From contig NW_019775615.1 of assembly GCF_001039355.2 (NCBI RefSeq), positions 215,410 through 254,825 on the forward strand: a DNA stretch of 39,416 bases, in the 5' to 3' direction. Positions within the stretch are counted from its first letter, which is position 1; each line of letters begins with the position of its first letter. Positions 1 to 13,262 of the stretch are shown here, in pieces. The position numbers were made by a program, and so were the translations under genes. The stretch comes from Lingula anatina. Taxonomy: Eukaryota; Brachiopoda; Lingulata; Lingulida; Lingulidae. Under the pieces are notes generated by a model. It was not told where the DNA came from, searched no databases, and saw only the letters and a program-made list of their open reading frames with translations.

Positions 1-588
1 TTGATGTAATACTGGTAGGAATTCCCATGATTTAAATACCTTTGCCTCAGTTAAATTTCCTGCTGCTGAACCCCCTCCCCCCCCTCCCAAACAAACACAC
101 ACACACACACACACACACACAGCTTCCCAAGCATTTCATTTTCCTGGGAGTGAAAAGCATTTTTGGTCAAAATGAGGATAGAGTATATATAATTATGTAA
201 AACTCGTTATTTGTTTAAACTGTATCAATTTTTTAAATGTTAGCTAAAATTTGACAGCTGTTAATTAAAAATGAGAAAGACTTTTTTGTTAAGTGTCTGT
301 ACTGTGCAAGCTTCAGCGTATATTGTCTATTATGAGTAGGTTTGTGTGAATGCATATTATATAATGCAATATATTATTATATTGCATATTTTCAAAAGAC
401 GAATAAACTACAGATCTTGTATGTTCGCTATTGCTGGTTCATGTGAAAATAACTGTATTGGTTGGTTAATTCATACGAATTAAGAGTGAAATGTATACAA
501 ATAATTTGTTTGTTTGAATGGATAAATTTAGAACGTAATCATTGCAGAATTTTACAATATGAATTGTCCTTGATTTTATTTTTCCCAG
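1..588 (+). other. Intron of the gene entering from the left
   Basis: No open frame of note. The stretch ends in a good 3' splice site, a pyrimidine-rich tract followed by CAG at 586-588, so I read it as the last intron of a + strand gene lying mostly outside the window. It contains a C-rich run at about 70-88 and a (CA)n microsatellite at about 95-121. Confidence 0.5.
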
Positions 589-632
589 ATATTGATGATA
601 AATACCAAGAAATGTGCAAGATGGTGCTATAA
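589..632 (+). CDS. Last coding exon of an unidentified + strand gene (partial)
   Basis: The exon follows a strong acceptor at 586-588. In the preferred frame its first two bases finish a split codon, then it reads IDDKYQEMCKMVL and stops at TAA 630-632. AATAAA follows at 668-673, so the transcript probably ends near 690. Acceptor, stop and poly(A) signal in this order and spacing support a real 3' end. A second frame also stays open for 16 codons, so the frame is not certain. Thirteen residues are too few to identify a family. The gene lies tail to tail with cyclin E, which is the arrangement of INTS8 and CCNE2 in human. INTS8 is therefore the leading guess by position only. Confidence 0.5.
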
Positions 633-667
633 ATGTTAACATCATGCCTTTATGATACAGCAGAGAA

Positions 668-673
668 AATAAA
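668..673 (+). terminator. Poly(A) signal of the left gene
   Basis: A canonical AATAAA lies 36 bases after the TAA of the preceding short exon. The distance suits a short 3' UTR. Confidence 0.5.
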
Positions 674-1181
674 GATATTTTTACATCAGTGAAATTTTGT
701 CAAATTCATTATGTTGCACCATTGCCTCCTGTTATGGTAGTGAAATTTCAATTTATGGTCAATATATATGTTGCATAAGATTAAATTTTATTTAAAAAAC
801 TTTAAACTTGAATATCTTTATCGTGTAAATAAAATATTTTTGGCGGAAGAACAGGGAATTTAACATAGTGTCCAGCATTGGACATGGAGAATACCCAGGA
901 CAGGGGCAGCAATAGATCTTTACAAGTAGGAACCCAGTGCAACAGAGGTCGAGTATATTGTATTAGTTGTTCTTGGTGGAAGTAAAACACAACCAGCTCC
1001 ACCAAGTCATGACTACTGCACTGCGATTGGTAGATCAACTCCTTTTCAACCAAATTCTAGTTTTCTTGCATGTACTTTAACAGACAACAAAAATTTAATT
1101 CCATGAACCCATGCTTGTCTTTTAACAGACAGTGTTATGATTTCAAACTGGATAAGACAAGAATAATACTTCAGTTTTCAC

Positions 1182-3614
1182 TTTATTCAATACAAGTTTG
1201 CTTGGTATAACTTACCAAGTGTTCCACACGTTTCTAATTCGTAACATTCCTTAAATCATTTCTCTAACAATAAATACATTCTGTACCACAATATTTTGGT
1301 CTTTGACGCTTAAATTTACAGACACTCCACACATTCTTTACATAATACAATTGCAATGAGCTAGATTTGATAAATAAAATAGATAAATATTCCCAGTTTA
1401 TAATGCCATTGCCTTCTATATATAAGATTATAGCTGGTCTATGTAAAACTTGTTATATATCATAACATCACTTAACATATACCATGTTTGCATTTAATGT
1501 AATAATCTCCAACTTTCCTTAGCAGCACACAAATCACATTTGATATAATTTAAAATTACTGAACATTCAAATCAAACTCAACAAAGAATGATCTGCAGTC
1601 CTTACTGAATTCATAATATATTAAAATCAATGAGGTACACTTATTTTTTTCATATTCTTTTAACTAAAGCCAAATGTCACTCATTCTAATTGTAATACTA
1701 GTACTACGTATACTAAAATGATTATTAAGTCTAAAACAATTATTGTCAAGTGGGGAAATATTTCATCTTGGGAAGACTAGTAATTTTACTGAAGAGTGGT
1801 GTATATTCAGTGTTGGTGGTTTGGATAGAACAAGCATTTTGACTTCAATTTTCAACTTTATATAGCTTTAAATTGTTTAAGGTTCAACAGCAAAAAGCTT
1901 TTAATTGCTTTCAACAGATTTGATTTTAATGACTCCAGTCAACCTTCACTGCAGCAGACTTTATATATATGGACTGCCTAGTCATATGACAAGATAATTG
2001 CTATATTCTAAAAAAAAAATAAAGATGAAAAAAGATAATAATAAAGGTCAAGCTGTAGCTACAGCTGAGATTAAAAAAGTGACATATTATGATTGTACAT
2101 GACTACACAAAAGCACCCTGCTTTTTCATTGAATCATATTTAAATGGGAAGATTAGCAGTCAGCTGAAAGCCTCACCTCCAGCTGGCAAACACTGCCCAT
2201 TTTTAAAACTACCCATTTTTAAAACGGAAGCTGGCTCTTATTTACGTGTAATTACAAGTACATGTATTTAGATTGCAAAATTCTCATAATTACATTGAAA
2301 CAGTGCATTTCTCAAATGACTCTTTATCTGCACCTGAACACTTGACTGGTGGTATTTATGCACAGGGCATGGCGCATGAAACTTAAACAGGTCTGTAAAT
2401 AAGGGGGGAAAAAGTGCTTCATGACACCATGCAGCTTTATCACTAAAATCAACCACAGCTTAAAAAGATGCCCAAGATTGAAGACACGGGCCACTTAGTG
2501 TCCTCTCCAACCTCAGTCAAACCTTGAAACTTGTGCTACTTGTTTAAACTATATAAAAATTTCCAAAAACATACTTTTGAAGCATATCACAAATTCAAAG
2601 TTCTACCTGTCAAACCAAGTCCAATAGTGCATTGCTGAAAAGGAACTAATTCAACTAATTCAAAATCACATGCACTTTCTCACAGTTTGATACTCCCATG
2701 CAATCTTCCCTAGTCTGAATAACCCATTTCAATCTACAAGCTTTGTTAAATCTTCGATGAATCATCAAGTATTTCAAACTTACACCACACTTCTTTGCAA
2801 TATCTATCACAGTCAAATGCTCGACCAACCCATGTGCAACATAAATGCAAAACAAACCAATGTTATTAAAAAATTTGAAAGTTTTTAAAAACATTTTTTA
2901 CTGAAATTTGCTGTGACTTAAGAACTAAATTCAGTAAATATTTAAAAGATGAAATCAATAGTGCCAATAACATGGAATAAATCCAAAATAAATAATATGA
3001 AATTAACACATATTTGAGCTCTACTCTGCTGCTGAGACTTCAAATAAGGAGTCTAACACAATGCAAAAATGCAAAATGTAAAATGTTCAGTGTATGTTTG
3101 TGATAATAAAAAAACCAAAGCTTCCAATTATTTAACAACTTAGCAACTGAATAAATTAATGCACAGCATTAGTAAAATATCAAGGAACAATATAAAATGC
3201 AGAAAAGATGTTCACTTTATGATCAACTAATGATTGTGCAATTTTAATATCTTAATCAAATCATTATAAGACATGGGTGCTAAGTTTCATTGTATGGCCC
3301 TTTAAATCTTGGCTGAATCTTGGTCAACTACTGAATCTTCATTTTGGCTAAAATTGTCTATAAAAGAAACCTTACATAAAAGAAGACTTCTTGTAAGAAG
3401 ACTATTCTTCACATCCAAAGAAAAACCTCTCCATCTTTGCTCTTTTCACCGAAACAAGCTTTGCTGTTGATCCAACCGTAGTTGTCTGTAACACGGTGAC
3501 AGAAATCCTACTCCTCTTCTTGGCCTTTTTGCACCTTGTCAATTGTAGTCTTACTTTCTTTTCTTCTCTCCAAGTGTTGCTGTAAAATGGCTAGATGAAT
3601 ATGACAAGTTGATC
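1182..3614 (-). other. Probable cyclin E 3' UTR
   Basis: This AT-rich stretch follows the cyclin E stop codon on the - strand and has no convincing coding sequence. TTTATT at 1182-1187 is AATAAA on the - strand and is a candidate poly(A) signal. Another lies at 787-792. Either would place the cyclin E end within a few hundred bases of the end of the converging left gene. The exact 3' end cannot be set without transcript data. Confidence 0.35.
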
Positions 3615-6600
3615 CTATGATTGCAGATCTTGGTGGCTCTTTCGACTGCTAGAGGGAGGAGTTAACATGGTGATCTCGTGACTCTGTCGTTGCAAATCAG
3701 GACTGGCTCGTGAGGAAAGCTCTATCTCTAGCTGAAGCTCTTGTGCTCTTTCCTGGAAGTGAAAAGAAAAATCCTTAACTACCCACTAGACACTTAATTC
3801 ACACATGCACAGTCTCTAACCCCTTCATCATTGTAAAAGATACAGAGAGGTCTTCAATAAATACTCAAAATTGCATAATGTTTCCCAACTCTCCCCCCCC
3901 TCCCCCCAAAAAAAGCACAGACCACGTACATAGAACAATTAAAATTGATTAATTTTACATGTAAAAGATGACATACTGAGAGAGAGAGAGAGAGAGAGAG
4001 GGGGGGAGGGGGGAATGAGCGAGAGAGAGGAATTTTACATACCAGCATCTTGAGGTCAACAGAATGTGTCTGTACATTGTGAGCTTCCTCGTGTAAAACA
4101 TTTGGAAAGAACTTTTGTTCCACTAGCCCCTCTTCACGCACAGTACGCGCAAACGCTGCCATCCACTGTGAGCATGCACCAATATCCAGCCACTTGAATG
4201 CTGTGAGATATAAATTATAAATAAATAAATGACATGAATATTTGTTATTTACAGTGAAATATTATAGAAATTTGTCTTCAGTCACCTATGATCAGAGATA
4301 ATTAATCCTTTAATAATTGAAGTGTTGGTTTCACTTTTGAAACTTTTCTCCAGAGAACAAAAAGCCAACTTATCACATCCAAAGACAGTCTCTTGGCATT
4401 TCAATTCTGCGTGTCCTAAGTTTAGATGTTTATTTAAACAAGATAGGTCTTTTTGAAGTCACATAACAGTTCAACAGCTATCAACGTTAAAGACTATATT
4501 TTGATTTAAAATTTTGATACCATGCTTTCAGACAATCACATTAAAATGTCAGGAAGGATTCAGTTACAAACTTACATGATACTCTAAATGCGATGGCATC
4601 TGATGACATGTGGTACAGAGCGGAGGCTGCTATGACACTGTATGAGAATTGTAGACACCCTGTATCCAACATACACAGATCTAACAACTGAAATGTAAAA
4701 ATGAATATTCTATACACCCAACATACACAAAACTGGCAACTGAAATGTAGAAATGTATATTCTATACAACTTGTATCCAGCATATACAGGTCTACCAAAT
4801 AAAACGTAAAAATGAATATTGTAGACACCCTGAATCCAGCATAAACAAATCTTGCTACTGAAATACAGAAATGAATATTGTAGAAAGTTATCAAAATGTG
4901 TAAACTGATGTGAAAGAAGATACTGCACTGTTTACACAATACATCATGGATAAATATTCTTATGAAATAAATAAATGTGATCTGGTAAGTCTTACCCTGG
5001 CTATCTGCACAAAGTAGTGTGCTGAGTATTGTGGCAGGATGAAGTCTTTCTTGCTGTTTGTGATGTCAATGAGCTGCATGTACACATTGAGCCAAGAGAT
5101 GACTGTCATGGGGGCAAGATCCCAGTTCAGGGCCTGAAATGTGGATAATCAATGTACAAAAGTCACATTTATGCCTTGGGTCAAATTGTTTTTTCCAAAC
5201 TTATAACTGTTATCGTTACTGTTACTTTGCACTAGTTTTTCAAAAACAGCCTATAATTATTTTTCTGGTAATAATTAACTCAACTTAAACACAATATCAG
5301 TAATTAATAATGTAAAAATGAGCTTTTACATTCATAATTATTTAAACTAAATAGGTCTGAAGATAGAAAAATATTCTAGTGCATTTAAATACTTTCTGAG
5401 TGGGCCACAAAAATGATTACCTTGAGAACCACTAATTCCATACATAAAATTTGATTTTCTGTACAAGCACCATCAGTAACATAGGCAAACTCTGACAATT
5501 TTGGTGGGTAGATTTCCTGGAATAGTACACAGTATTACTATAATGCCCATATCTATACAGCGAAAACAACATAAATGAGAAATGTTTTATTTTTGAAATA
5601 TATTATTCACTTATTATTGATAAATAATTAAATCTTGGTACAGCATCAAATTGCATTACTCTTTTTCTTACACCATGTTTATCATCTTGTTTCAGTTAAC
5701 ATATATTTTATTTGACTAAAATTCTAATGGAAAACCAAACAATAATAATAATAACAATTATCTACCTCTAGTTTTGCTGCTATGAACAAACATGTTATTC
5801 CTAGTAGCTGTAACTGGTGTTTCTGTACATTGGTTTGCACTGTGAGATATCTATCCAAGAAGTCAAGAGACAGGTAGAAGGTTTCTCTGTGTAGCCGATA
5901 TACTTCACAAACCTGAAGAAAACATTTTTTGAAATATTAAACAATTAACTGAAAATAAACAATTTATAACAGTTAAAAATAATTGAATAATCTGGATCAT
6001 ATTATTTGGTCTTTTCAACAACAATACTATGTGAAAGTTTCCCTTGAGCAATATTTCTTTGATCATTAAAGAACAAGTTGGCAGAAATGATCACAATATT
6101 TTCTACAACTTTGGCTTAAATTAATTGCTCACAGCTTCTCCTTGTCATAAACCTTAAACTTCAGACCTGAAAAATTTGACAGGTACAGAAAAAAAAAGTG
6201 TTCATGGTCAAAATCCTGCTAATTTAATCCATTTTAATGTTAAAACATGTCTGCACATTAAAATAATTTTCACCTTAGAGCTCTCCACTGAAAACACAGC
6301 TCAAACTCACCTCTATTAACCAATCTAGTAAAATGGCCCTCATTTTGGACTGTAGAGTTGGGTGCCTATTCAAGGCATCATGCTTTCTAGAATTTGCATA
6401 AATCAAGTCTTTTTTAAGCATAATTGTCCAAACATCCTCGTGATCTGCCCAGTTTATTTTAGGTAAAGGAGACGGCCTTAGTGACATTGGTGTTGTGAAA
6501 AGATTCTGAAACCTCCATCTTGTGCCCCCCGTCATCTGGTCTGGTGGGGTTAATCTCTCGTGTCCTTCCCCTTCTTGTAGGGGGTGTCCTGAGGGCCGTG

Positions 6601-9600
6601 TGGGGACTAGGGTACTTGTGATCACTTTTGTATCCTGTGAGATGGGGACCCATTGGTTCTGAAAGGATTATGGTTATATTTAGAAATTCTTTCAAAGTAT
6701 AAAGAATTTTTAAAGAAGAAATTATTTGAAGAACAACAGCAAATAATAAAAATAAAGTATGATGTAAGATTCTTCATCATGAAAGCTGATTGTCTATAAA
6801 TTCACTATAACTTTTATCAAAACCAAACTCAACAATGTAAATCATATTGGAAACTGGATGGGTGAATAAGTTACAAAATGACAAATGTGATTCTTAGCTA
6901 TAGTATTATTTTTTATTAAAAAATTTCATCAAGTGAATCATACAACATAATTAGAATCTTAATCACAGGAAATGGTAGAATTCCTTTTTTTTTTTTCATA
7001 CACAATTATTTAGTTCATCTTCAAAGACCCTGAATAAGCAGGAAGGAAATGCTTGTTGTTCTCTTGACAAATCCTGGTAATTATGTGACTGTACAAACGT
7101 GAAGAACAAAATTAGTTTTATCACTATAACTGCTGTGCAATCAAGAACTAGTCATCACTGCTACAAGATGCTAAATTCTCTAGAGCTTGAACATGAAATC
7201 AACCAAGGCAGAGCACATTCTATCTATAAATTTGCTCCCTCCACACACACCCACAAAGTTGGGGGGGGGGGGGGGTTTAATTTGGGGGATATCAATGACA
7301 TTCATTAAGAGACTATTAAAGGATTACGCGGTCTTCCTTTCATGTAGGTCCGCCATATTCAGGTCTCGGCCTTGCTAGAAATCGGCTCTTCTTGATGTAT
7401 ATGCTCTCTTACACAAAACTATGCATTATGGTTGGTAATTAAACCCAATGCCTTTACTCCTAGACCCCTTTTTTCCCATGCCCTGTGTTTTATAACATAT
7501 CCTGTGGGAAAATGACACCAAAGTTACTGAACCTCTTCCCCTAAGTTGTTTTGTATCCAAAACCCAAAATCCTCAAGTTTTGTTCTCCATCAAAACACTG
7601 CCTTTCATTCTCCCCAATGACCCATTCACTGGTCTCATATCCAACTTTGTTATGTACGCCATGCCTCACTGCAGCAGAAGTTCAAATAGAATTGAAAATT
7701 TGATAGTCTACAGGCTATCAAAACTGTTTATTGATAGGCATGCCATTTTATACTCAAATAGTCTGACTGCTCTTTTGGCATAGTTTAAAAGATTAGATGT
7801 TTGCACCTCTTGATGCCAATTACTTTGTTCACAACGTTGGGTGGGGGAAGAGCAGGGGGTGGGGGCAGGGAGACTGTTCTCAGACACATTCCAACACCAA
7901 AGCAAAGATTAAGAACACTATCACATGACCAGTCTAGCCCAGTCCAGTCACCCTGTTACAATTCTCTAACATTATATGACAGCAGATAGCACAATCTTTA
8001 AAGATATCTCACTTTTAAAAGAAATTTACCTAGTGTCACAAAAGCCCAGTAACAAAAGAGAGTTGGCTTCCTGAGCTAAGAAACCACAACTTCAGTGGAA
8101 GCATGGCCTAGGAAACATTACGTAACAAAAAGAAGACAATACTTTTACTTTAAAGGTCTGTCAATGAAGGAGACAACTGCTGAGTTTGTCTAGGAAAACA
8201 ACTCTGATAATGATGCTGTTTGTTTCAAAGAACCAAAATATGGACATGGACGATATATGAACATCAAAGACAAGGGTTATCAGCAATCTCACCGACAATA
8301 GCAAATTACTCCTATGATTACCTTTTCAACACCTTCCTATCTATACCATCAGAAGTCCACCTCTCTATTGTACACAGAATTACATCACATAAGACACCTG
8401 TAATTAGGCAAGGCTCAACTTCTAACCCATGAAAAAGACTCTTGCCCCTAGGTCTTAGGGGGTTATCTGACCCATGTCTCATGACATGGCTTTTAAGAAC
8501 TAATCTTAAAGATTGGTATTATCAAATAAACGCAAGTTGTTAATTAAAATTGTTTTCACCTAAATGATGGTTATCATTCACGAGTTTACTCATGGAGAAA
8601 GTTTTTTTTAATATATATACAAATTGCTTTGTTAAGAAATGATTTTAAAATACAATTCAGTAACTTACAGAGAAAGACAACTCCATTCTGTCGTGTCCTT
8701 GGTTGCTCATTTCCTTCATTTTTGATTAGCCAGGTACAAATTCAAAATACAAAGAATGTCATGAACTATCCATAAAACCTAAACATAACATGGATCTGAA
8801 GTGATCCTTGATCCAAATAGACACTGCAAAATTCCTGTTATGGTGACCTCTCTGCCCAGCAAAGTACTAGTTATATCTAACCAAGTCCTGAACTAAACTG
8901 AACAGGAAGACTGACCACAGCCTCAACACAGAGGTGACCACTGTCCACATGAGTGACCCCAGCTGCCTGTCCACTGTTCTTGTCATTAACAGATTGACCA
9001 CAGCTACAAAGCATTTCCTTCTCCACAGAATGACCCCAACTGACCACTTATGTATGCTCTGTTTACACAGAATAATCTGGGCTAACTGGATTCCTACAGC
9101 TTGGAGTCATTTAATATGGAAGGGGGATTCAAAATAACCTTACTTGGACCAGAAATAGTACAGATTAATTCACCAGGGTCTCAGGTTATCAATTTTAAAT
9201 AAGCATTATTATTTGTTTGTAAAAATAATTGCACCAGTCCCTACTGCTTTTGTAGACATTTGAAATTAATTTCTAGTAGGAGAGGAAGGCATCAATGTGT
9301 GACTTGTTCATTGTTATGTAAGCAGTGTTGACATTATATTGTAGAACAACATCATGTTCAATTGGGAGAACATGTTCCATCTTTTCTCAGAATTTCTTTT
9401 GATATTTTGTGGAAATTTTGTATTACTGGAAACCTGCTGTCTCAAATACAAGACATGTCAGAAAATGATCTTGCTTTTAGTGTTATTAGGCCAACTGGCA
9501 TCTGCAGCTTTGGGGATTTCAAATAATTTGGAGTGAAGGGGGGGGGGGAGGGGCTTGTAAACAGACAGCTAAATTTTGCCTTAACATACCTGAAGTTTGA

Positions 9601-12600
9601 ATTTTTTATCTAATTTTCAAGATTTAAAAAAAAAAAAAAAAACTCAGATACACTTCTGGTATTGAGACTTCCATTCTTTGCATTCAGTGAAAAACTGATC
9701 TTAAATGGCAACTTACTCTTACTCATTATCATAAGCAAAGTATACCAAAATTCAAACATTTCAATAAAAACCTATAGTTTTGCCCAAATGAAAGAATAAC
9801 ATCAATCCATTACTGTACCCAGTTGCTAAATTTACCTTTTGGGGGTTTCCCGCCATAGACCAACTCAAAATAGTATGAAAGCAAACAGCTAAATGGCAAA
9901 GAAAAGTATCATCTTGGCTATAATTTCATAACCCTTGGGGAGTTTCCTCGTGTGCCAGGATTCAAAGGGGCTTTCAAAGCAAACAGTTCACCCTGAAAAC
10001 AAGGGGGTGTTTGTACTGTCAATACCCTTATTATTCACACCTGTGTATTAATACTTCAGCAAACTAAGCCATAAGGCCAAATTCTCCACAAGTTGCCGAG
10101 GAATACCTCAGAGGCTTTCCCCCATTGTGTTTGTTTACTAATGCAGGGGAGTACAGACCATGGCCATCATTGTTATAATTTCCACTTCATCTTGACACAC
10201 TTCTGAGTGCAATCAACCCCTCCCCCCCTAACCCCCATTTTAAACCCTACAGCTGATTTACCCCAGGAGTAGGAGGAGGAGGGGTCAGAACTATTAATAA
10301 TTTTGATAAGTAGTAATTTCCTTGATGGTAAGTAGGGGAGTCCATGCTATGATTAATTTTTTACCGGCTATAATTTATCTAAACATTAGAACAGGTCCAT
10401 ATTTGAGGTTGGACGGTGTCACGGTAGACATGCATGGTTGTAAGCATTGCTTATTGTTCTAGATTACGTCAAACAAGTAACACACGAGTGATATTACGCT
10501 TTTCAAATTGTACAACTAAGTCAAATAACTTGCTTCCACAGTTAAGTGCAATTTATAAGAAACGGCTTATATTTTGCTAATTGTACTTGTCACAGAGGCT
10601 TGATATCGCTTATATCTTTTAAGTACTTAATTGCTATAATGATCAGACAATGCAGGTAAACTCTGTGATCATGAGAAGAAAAATACCGAAGCATAATACT
10701 GTAGTGACTCAGATCATTAGAAAAAGGGGGGGGGGACCTTCATTTGCAAATTATGTTGAGAATTTATTAAATGAATTGTATGATGATGATCGGAAACAAA
10801 TAAAATTCGACTCAAATACCTCAGATTCTTAACTGGCAAAGAAAATGCAAAAACTGTTCTAATTTTTTCTCCGATTTTGACTTGATTTGGTTCAAAGTTT
10901 CAATTTGATTAAAAGTATTCAGATATTTGAATAAAAACATTTTGGGCTAAATAAAGTAAATACAAATGTGCTTGCACAAAATATATGTGTATCTTGGAAG
11001 CATTTTCCAGAAAAATTTCCAAATTTCCAATAAAAAAGAAAAATAACCCTTCTGAAGTAGAAATGCAAATTGATATTTCAATTAATTTTTTGTCCACAAG
11101 CAATATAATTATGGTTCACATGTATGTAGTTAATATTCTTTGATAGGAAAAGCCCAAGAAGTTTGGAGCAGTTTTCTTTTACCTGTATCTGAAACTGCTG
11201 CCTTCTTTTGTTCACCTGCATTTCTCTGTCAGAGTCCTGGAAAACCATCATTTCATACATAAATAATAATAATGTTTACTAAAATCAAAGCAACTAAGAG
11301 GTTGCAGCTATACAAATGAATTAGTTATAATATAAATAGGTTAAATTCCATTTATTTCAAATTGTTTAACTTCAAGACATAACTAGCTATATAAATAACC
11401 ATTTGATTAAAAAAAAGGAAAAAAAGGCTTAGCTGACTGGTGATAACAAAAATATTTTAGAAAGTTTTTTTTTTTAATACTTTTATAATCTAAGGTATGA
11501 CTCCAATTTCAACCCAACTGCCTTTACCTCATCCACCTCTTCCACTTTCCTCTTCTGTCCGAAGATTTCCTTTTCTTCTGGGACTTCTTTCGTTTTTCTA
11601 TTCCTCAGTAAGCGAATACTGCAACCAGTAGTAAATAACATTTAGACAGATGCCATTTTAATAGAGAAGATATATAATCTCCAAAATATTTTTGAATATT
11701 TTTTATGATTTGAATAATCAAAAATTTGATATGACATTTTAATATAAAATTGAATTGCTACGTTTTTTTTCTCCAATGAGATTAGACATAAATTTTCCAT
11801 TGCTTCCATCACTGAAAATATTGCAAATAAAGCTTCAAAGCAGTCACAATCAATAACAAACAGGGCATCTTATCCGGCATAGTGCCTTCAGGATTGAATA
11901 CGACTAACTCGGACATTATCACCATTTTTTACTTATAATAACGAAATGCTCATACATCTTTTTTTTCCAGATTAATCAACCCCCATTAGAATCTCATCAC
12001 CTGTTTGTAAGACAGTAAGATGTACTTGTAATTTTCCCCTTTTTACTAGTAAATGCCTGTTTTACTGACAGGCCTGGCTAATGCAAGATAAATGAAAATA
12101 AAAGAAGTATGTTTTTTTTTATTTTTCCTTGAATGAAACAACATGACCTTATAATTAACTCATGATCATATGTCAGCAGTTATCCGCACCAGTAAATGCC
12201 TTAATTTTGTATCAACAACCTAGTAGATACCACACCGAGATTCATTATTTGTTTGTTTGTTTTTTCTTATACATACAATCATTTACTCCCACACCCAAAA
12301 TAACAAACAAAATATCAAAGCATGTTCATATTAACAACTGAACATTGACATATCTATAAGAAACACATGCAGATCAAACTTGATCTCATTTTCACAAGTT
12401 TGTGTGCACAGAATGCTGCCCAGCATAATCCTCAGTCTATAAGCCAGTTTATGTCTATAATAATACACAGAATTATGATGCCAAACTTCATTTACACATA
12501 CCATATGCTGTTTGAGAAGGCTAGGGGTTGATACCACACACCGTAAAAAGGCATTGATCTTTTTTACATGACATCACTTTTCTGTCTCCCATAAATTAGC

Positions 12601-13262
12601 CCTGCTACACTTACTTAGATGACTCAAAATATCAGCTGTTTTTTTTTTTTTTTAATCAACATGTACTGTAAATGACTCCTCAAATGTGGCAGAAATTGCA
12701 GTTATATTTTTTAATTGCTTGAAAACATTTCAATGTTTGCTTGCACTAATTGTCAAAGGATTTTGAAAGGAGAGAAAGTGAAACCTTAAAATACTTGGCT
12801 TCATGTTATGACATCCTGATGAAGCCTTTACAGTACATGGTCTGTTGCATTTTAAATTAAATGTAAAACCAAATCAAATGATACAGTATGAGCTATTGCA
12901 AACATTAAATTGTAGAAAACGAACAAGCACAATAAAAACAGACTAAATTCAGTTTCTGAGACACATAAGAACTAACTAGCTTGTTGCTGTATACTTTCAA
13001 AACGTTCATGATTGAACCATACTCCACACTCAACAGCTAATTAAACTAATTAATAAATAAACACTTCATTAACATTTTCCATAATATGCTCCCTAACCAT
13101 AAGAGTTCATCTTTTTACTGCTATATCTACATGATCTAAATTTTTAGACAATTTTCACTGACTAAATACATGACACTAATTTAGTCCAAGTTCATTAACA
13201 GACCCGATGGCGGGGAAAAACATGAAGTTACTTAGTTGCAAAACTCACCTCCTTCTAGACAT
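3615..13262 (-). CDS. CCNE: G1/S-specific cyclin E
   Basis: Cyclin E is the regulatory partner of CDK2 and drives G1/S entry in the nucleus. I join ten coding exons, all with GT-AG borders and matching phases: 13249-13262, 11528-11618, 11183-11236, 6311-6658, 5766-5912, 5421-5516, 4996-5133, 4576-4687, 4043-4200 and 3615-3752. They total 1296 bases, or 431 residues plus the stop; human CCNE1 is about 410. The start is MSRRS in a tiny first coding exon whose split Ser codon is completed in the next exon. The N-terminal part is basic and Ser/Thr-Pro-rich. Family marks follow: [10 protein letters not shown] at about 121-130, MRAILLDWL at 159-167, [13 protein letters not shown] from about 171, FIAAKLEEIYPPK across an exon junction, FAYVTDGAC, and LLDLCMLD opening exon 8. 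The tail carries MLTPPSSS, matching the Fbw7 degron position of CCNE1. Identification is secure; the first three exons rest on splice logic more than similarity. Confidence 0.95.
3978..4030. repeat. (GA)n / G-rich simple repeat
   Basis: A run of GA dinucleotides, a G-rich spacer, then more GA. It sits in the last cyclin E intron just downstream of the 4043 donor, so on the transcript it is a CU-rich stretch near the 5' splice site. Confidence 0.85.
4644..4872. repeat. Four tandem copies of a ~59-bp unit spanning a cyclin E splice acceptor
   Basis: The copies lie at 4644-4702, 4703-4754 (shortened to 52 bp), 4755-4813 and 4814-4872, with the start of a fifth at 4873-4884. The first copy contains the acceptor (CAG at 4688-4690) and the first 44 bases of the LLDLCMLD exon. 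The other three lie in the intron and are decayed duplicates of acceptor plus exon start. Two of them keep a pyrimidine tract with CAG on the - strand. Confidence 0.85.
6659..11182 (-). other. Large cyclin E intron (4.5 kb)
   Basis: This intron lies between the 54-base exon ending at 11183 and the exon starting at 6658. I see no convincing second gene. It holds homopolymer runs (G at 7261-7275, A at about 9626-9641) and a decayed fragment of a hairpin transposon near 7300. Short open frames here, such as 8220-8432 and 8934-9137, have no family features. Confidence 0.6.
7298..7345. mobile_element. Decayed fragment of the 16852-17147 hairpin element
   Basis: The stretch from GAGACTATTAAAGG through CCTTTCATGTAGGTCCG resembles part of the right arm of the element at 16852-17147 (about 17059-17106), with scattered mismatches. 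The opposite arm is not visible, so this looks like a broken copy in the large cyclin E intron. Confidence 0.5.
11619..13248 (-). other. Cyclin E intron after the first coding exon
   Basis: AT-rich and without coding signals that I can support. It contains poly(T) runs near 12112-12120 and 12640-12652. An E2F-like GGCGGGGAAA lies at 13209-13218, just inside the intron. Confidence 0.6.

Noticed and set aside
4541-4939. 132-codon - strand open frame with repeated MLD-type segments
   Set aside because: It is one real cyclin E exon plus read-through of tandem intronic copies. The conserved protein needs splicing at 4688-4690.
7187-7378. Open frames through a G run near 7261
   Set aside because: They are created by the homopolymer and a transposon fragment.
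10650-10832. 60-codon + strand open frame with an acidic Asp-rich segment
   Set aside because: It has no splice signals or known family and includes a G run. It lies in a cyclin E intron on the other strand, so chance is most likely.
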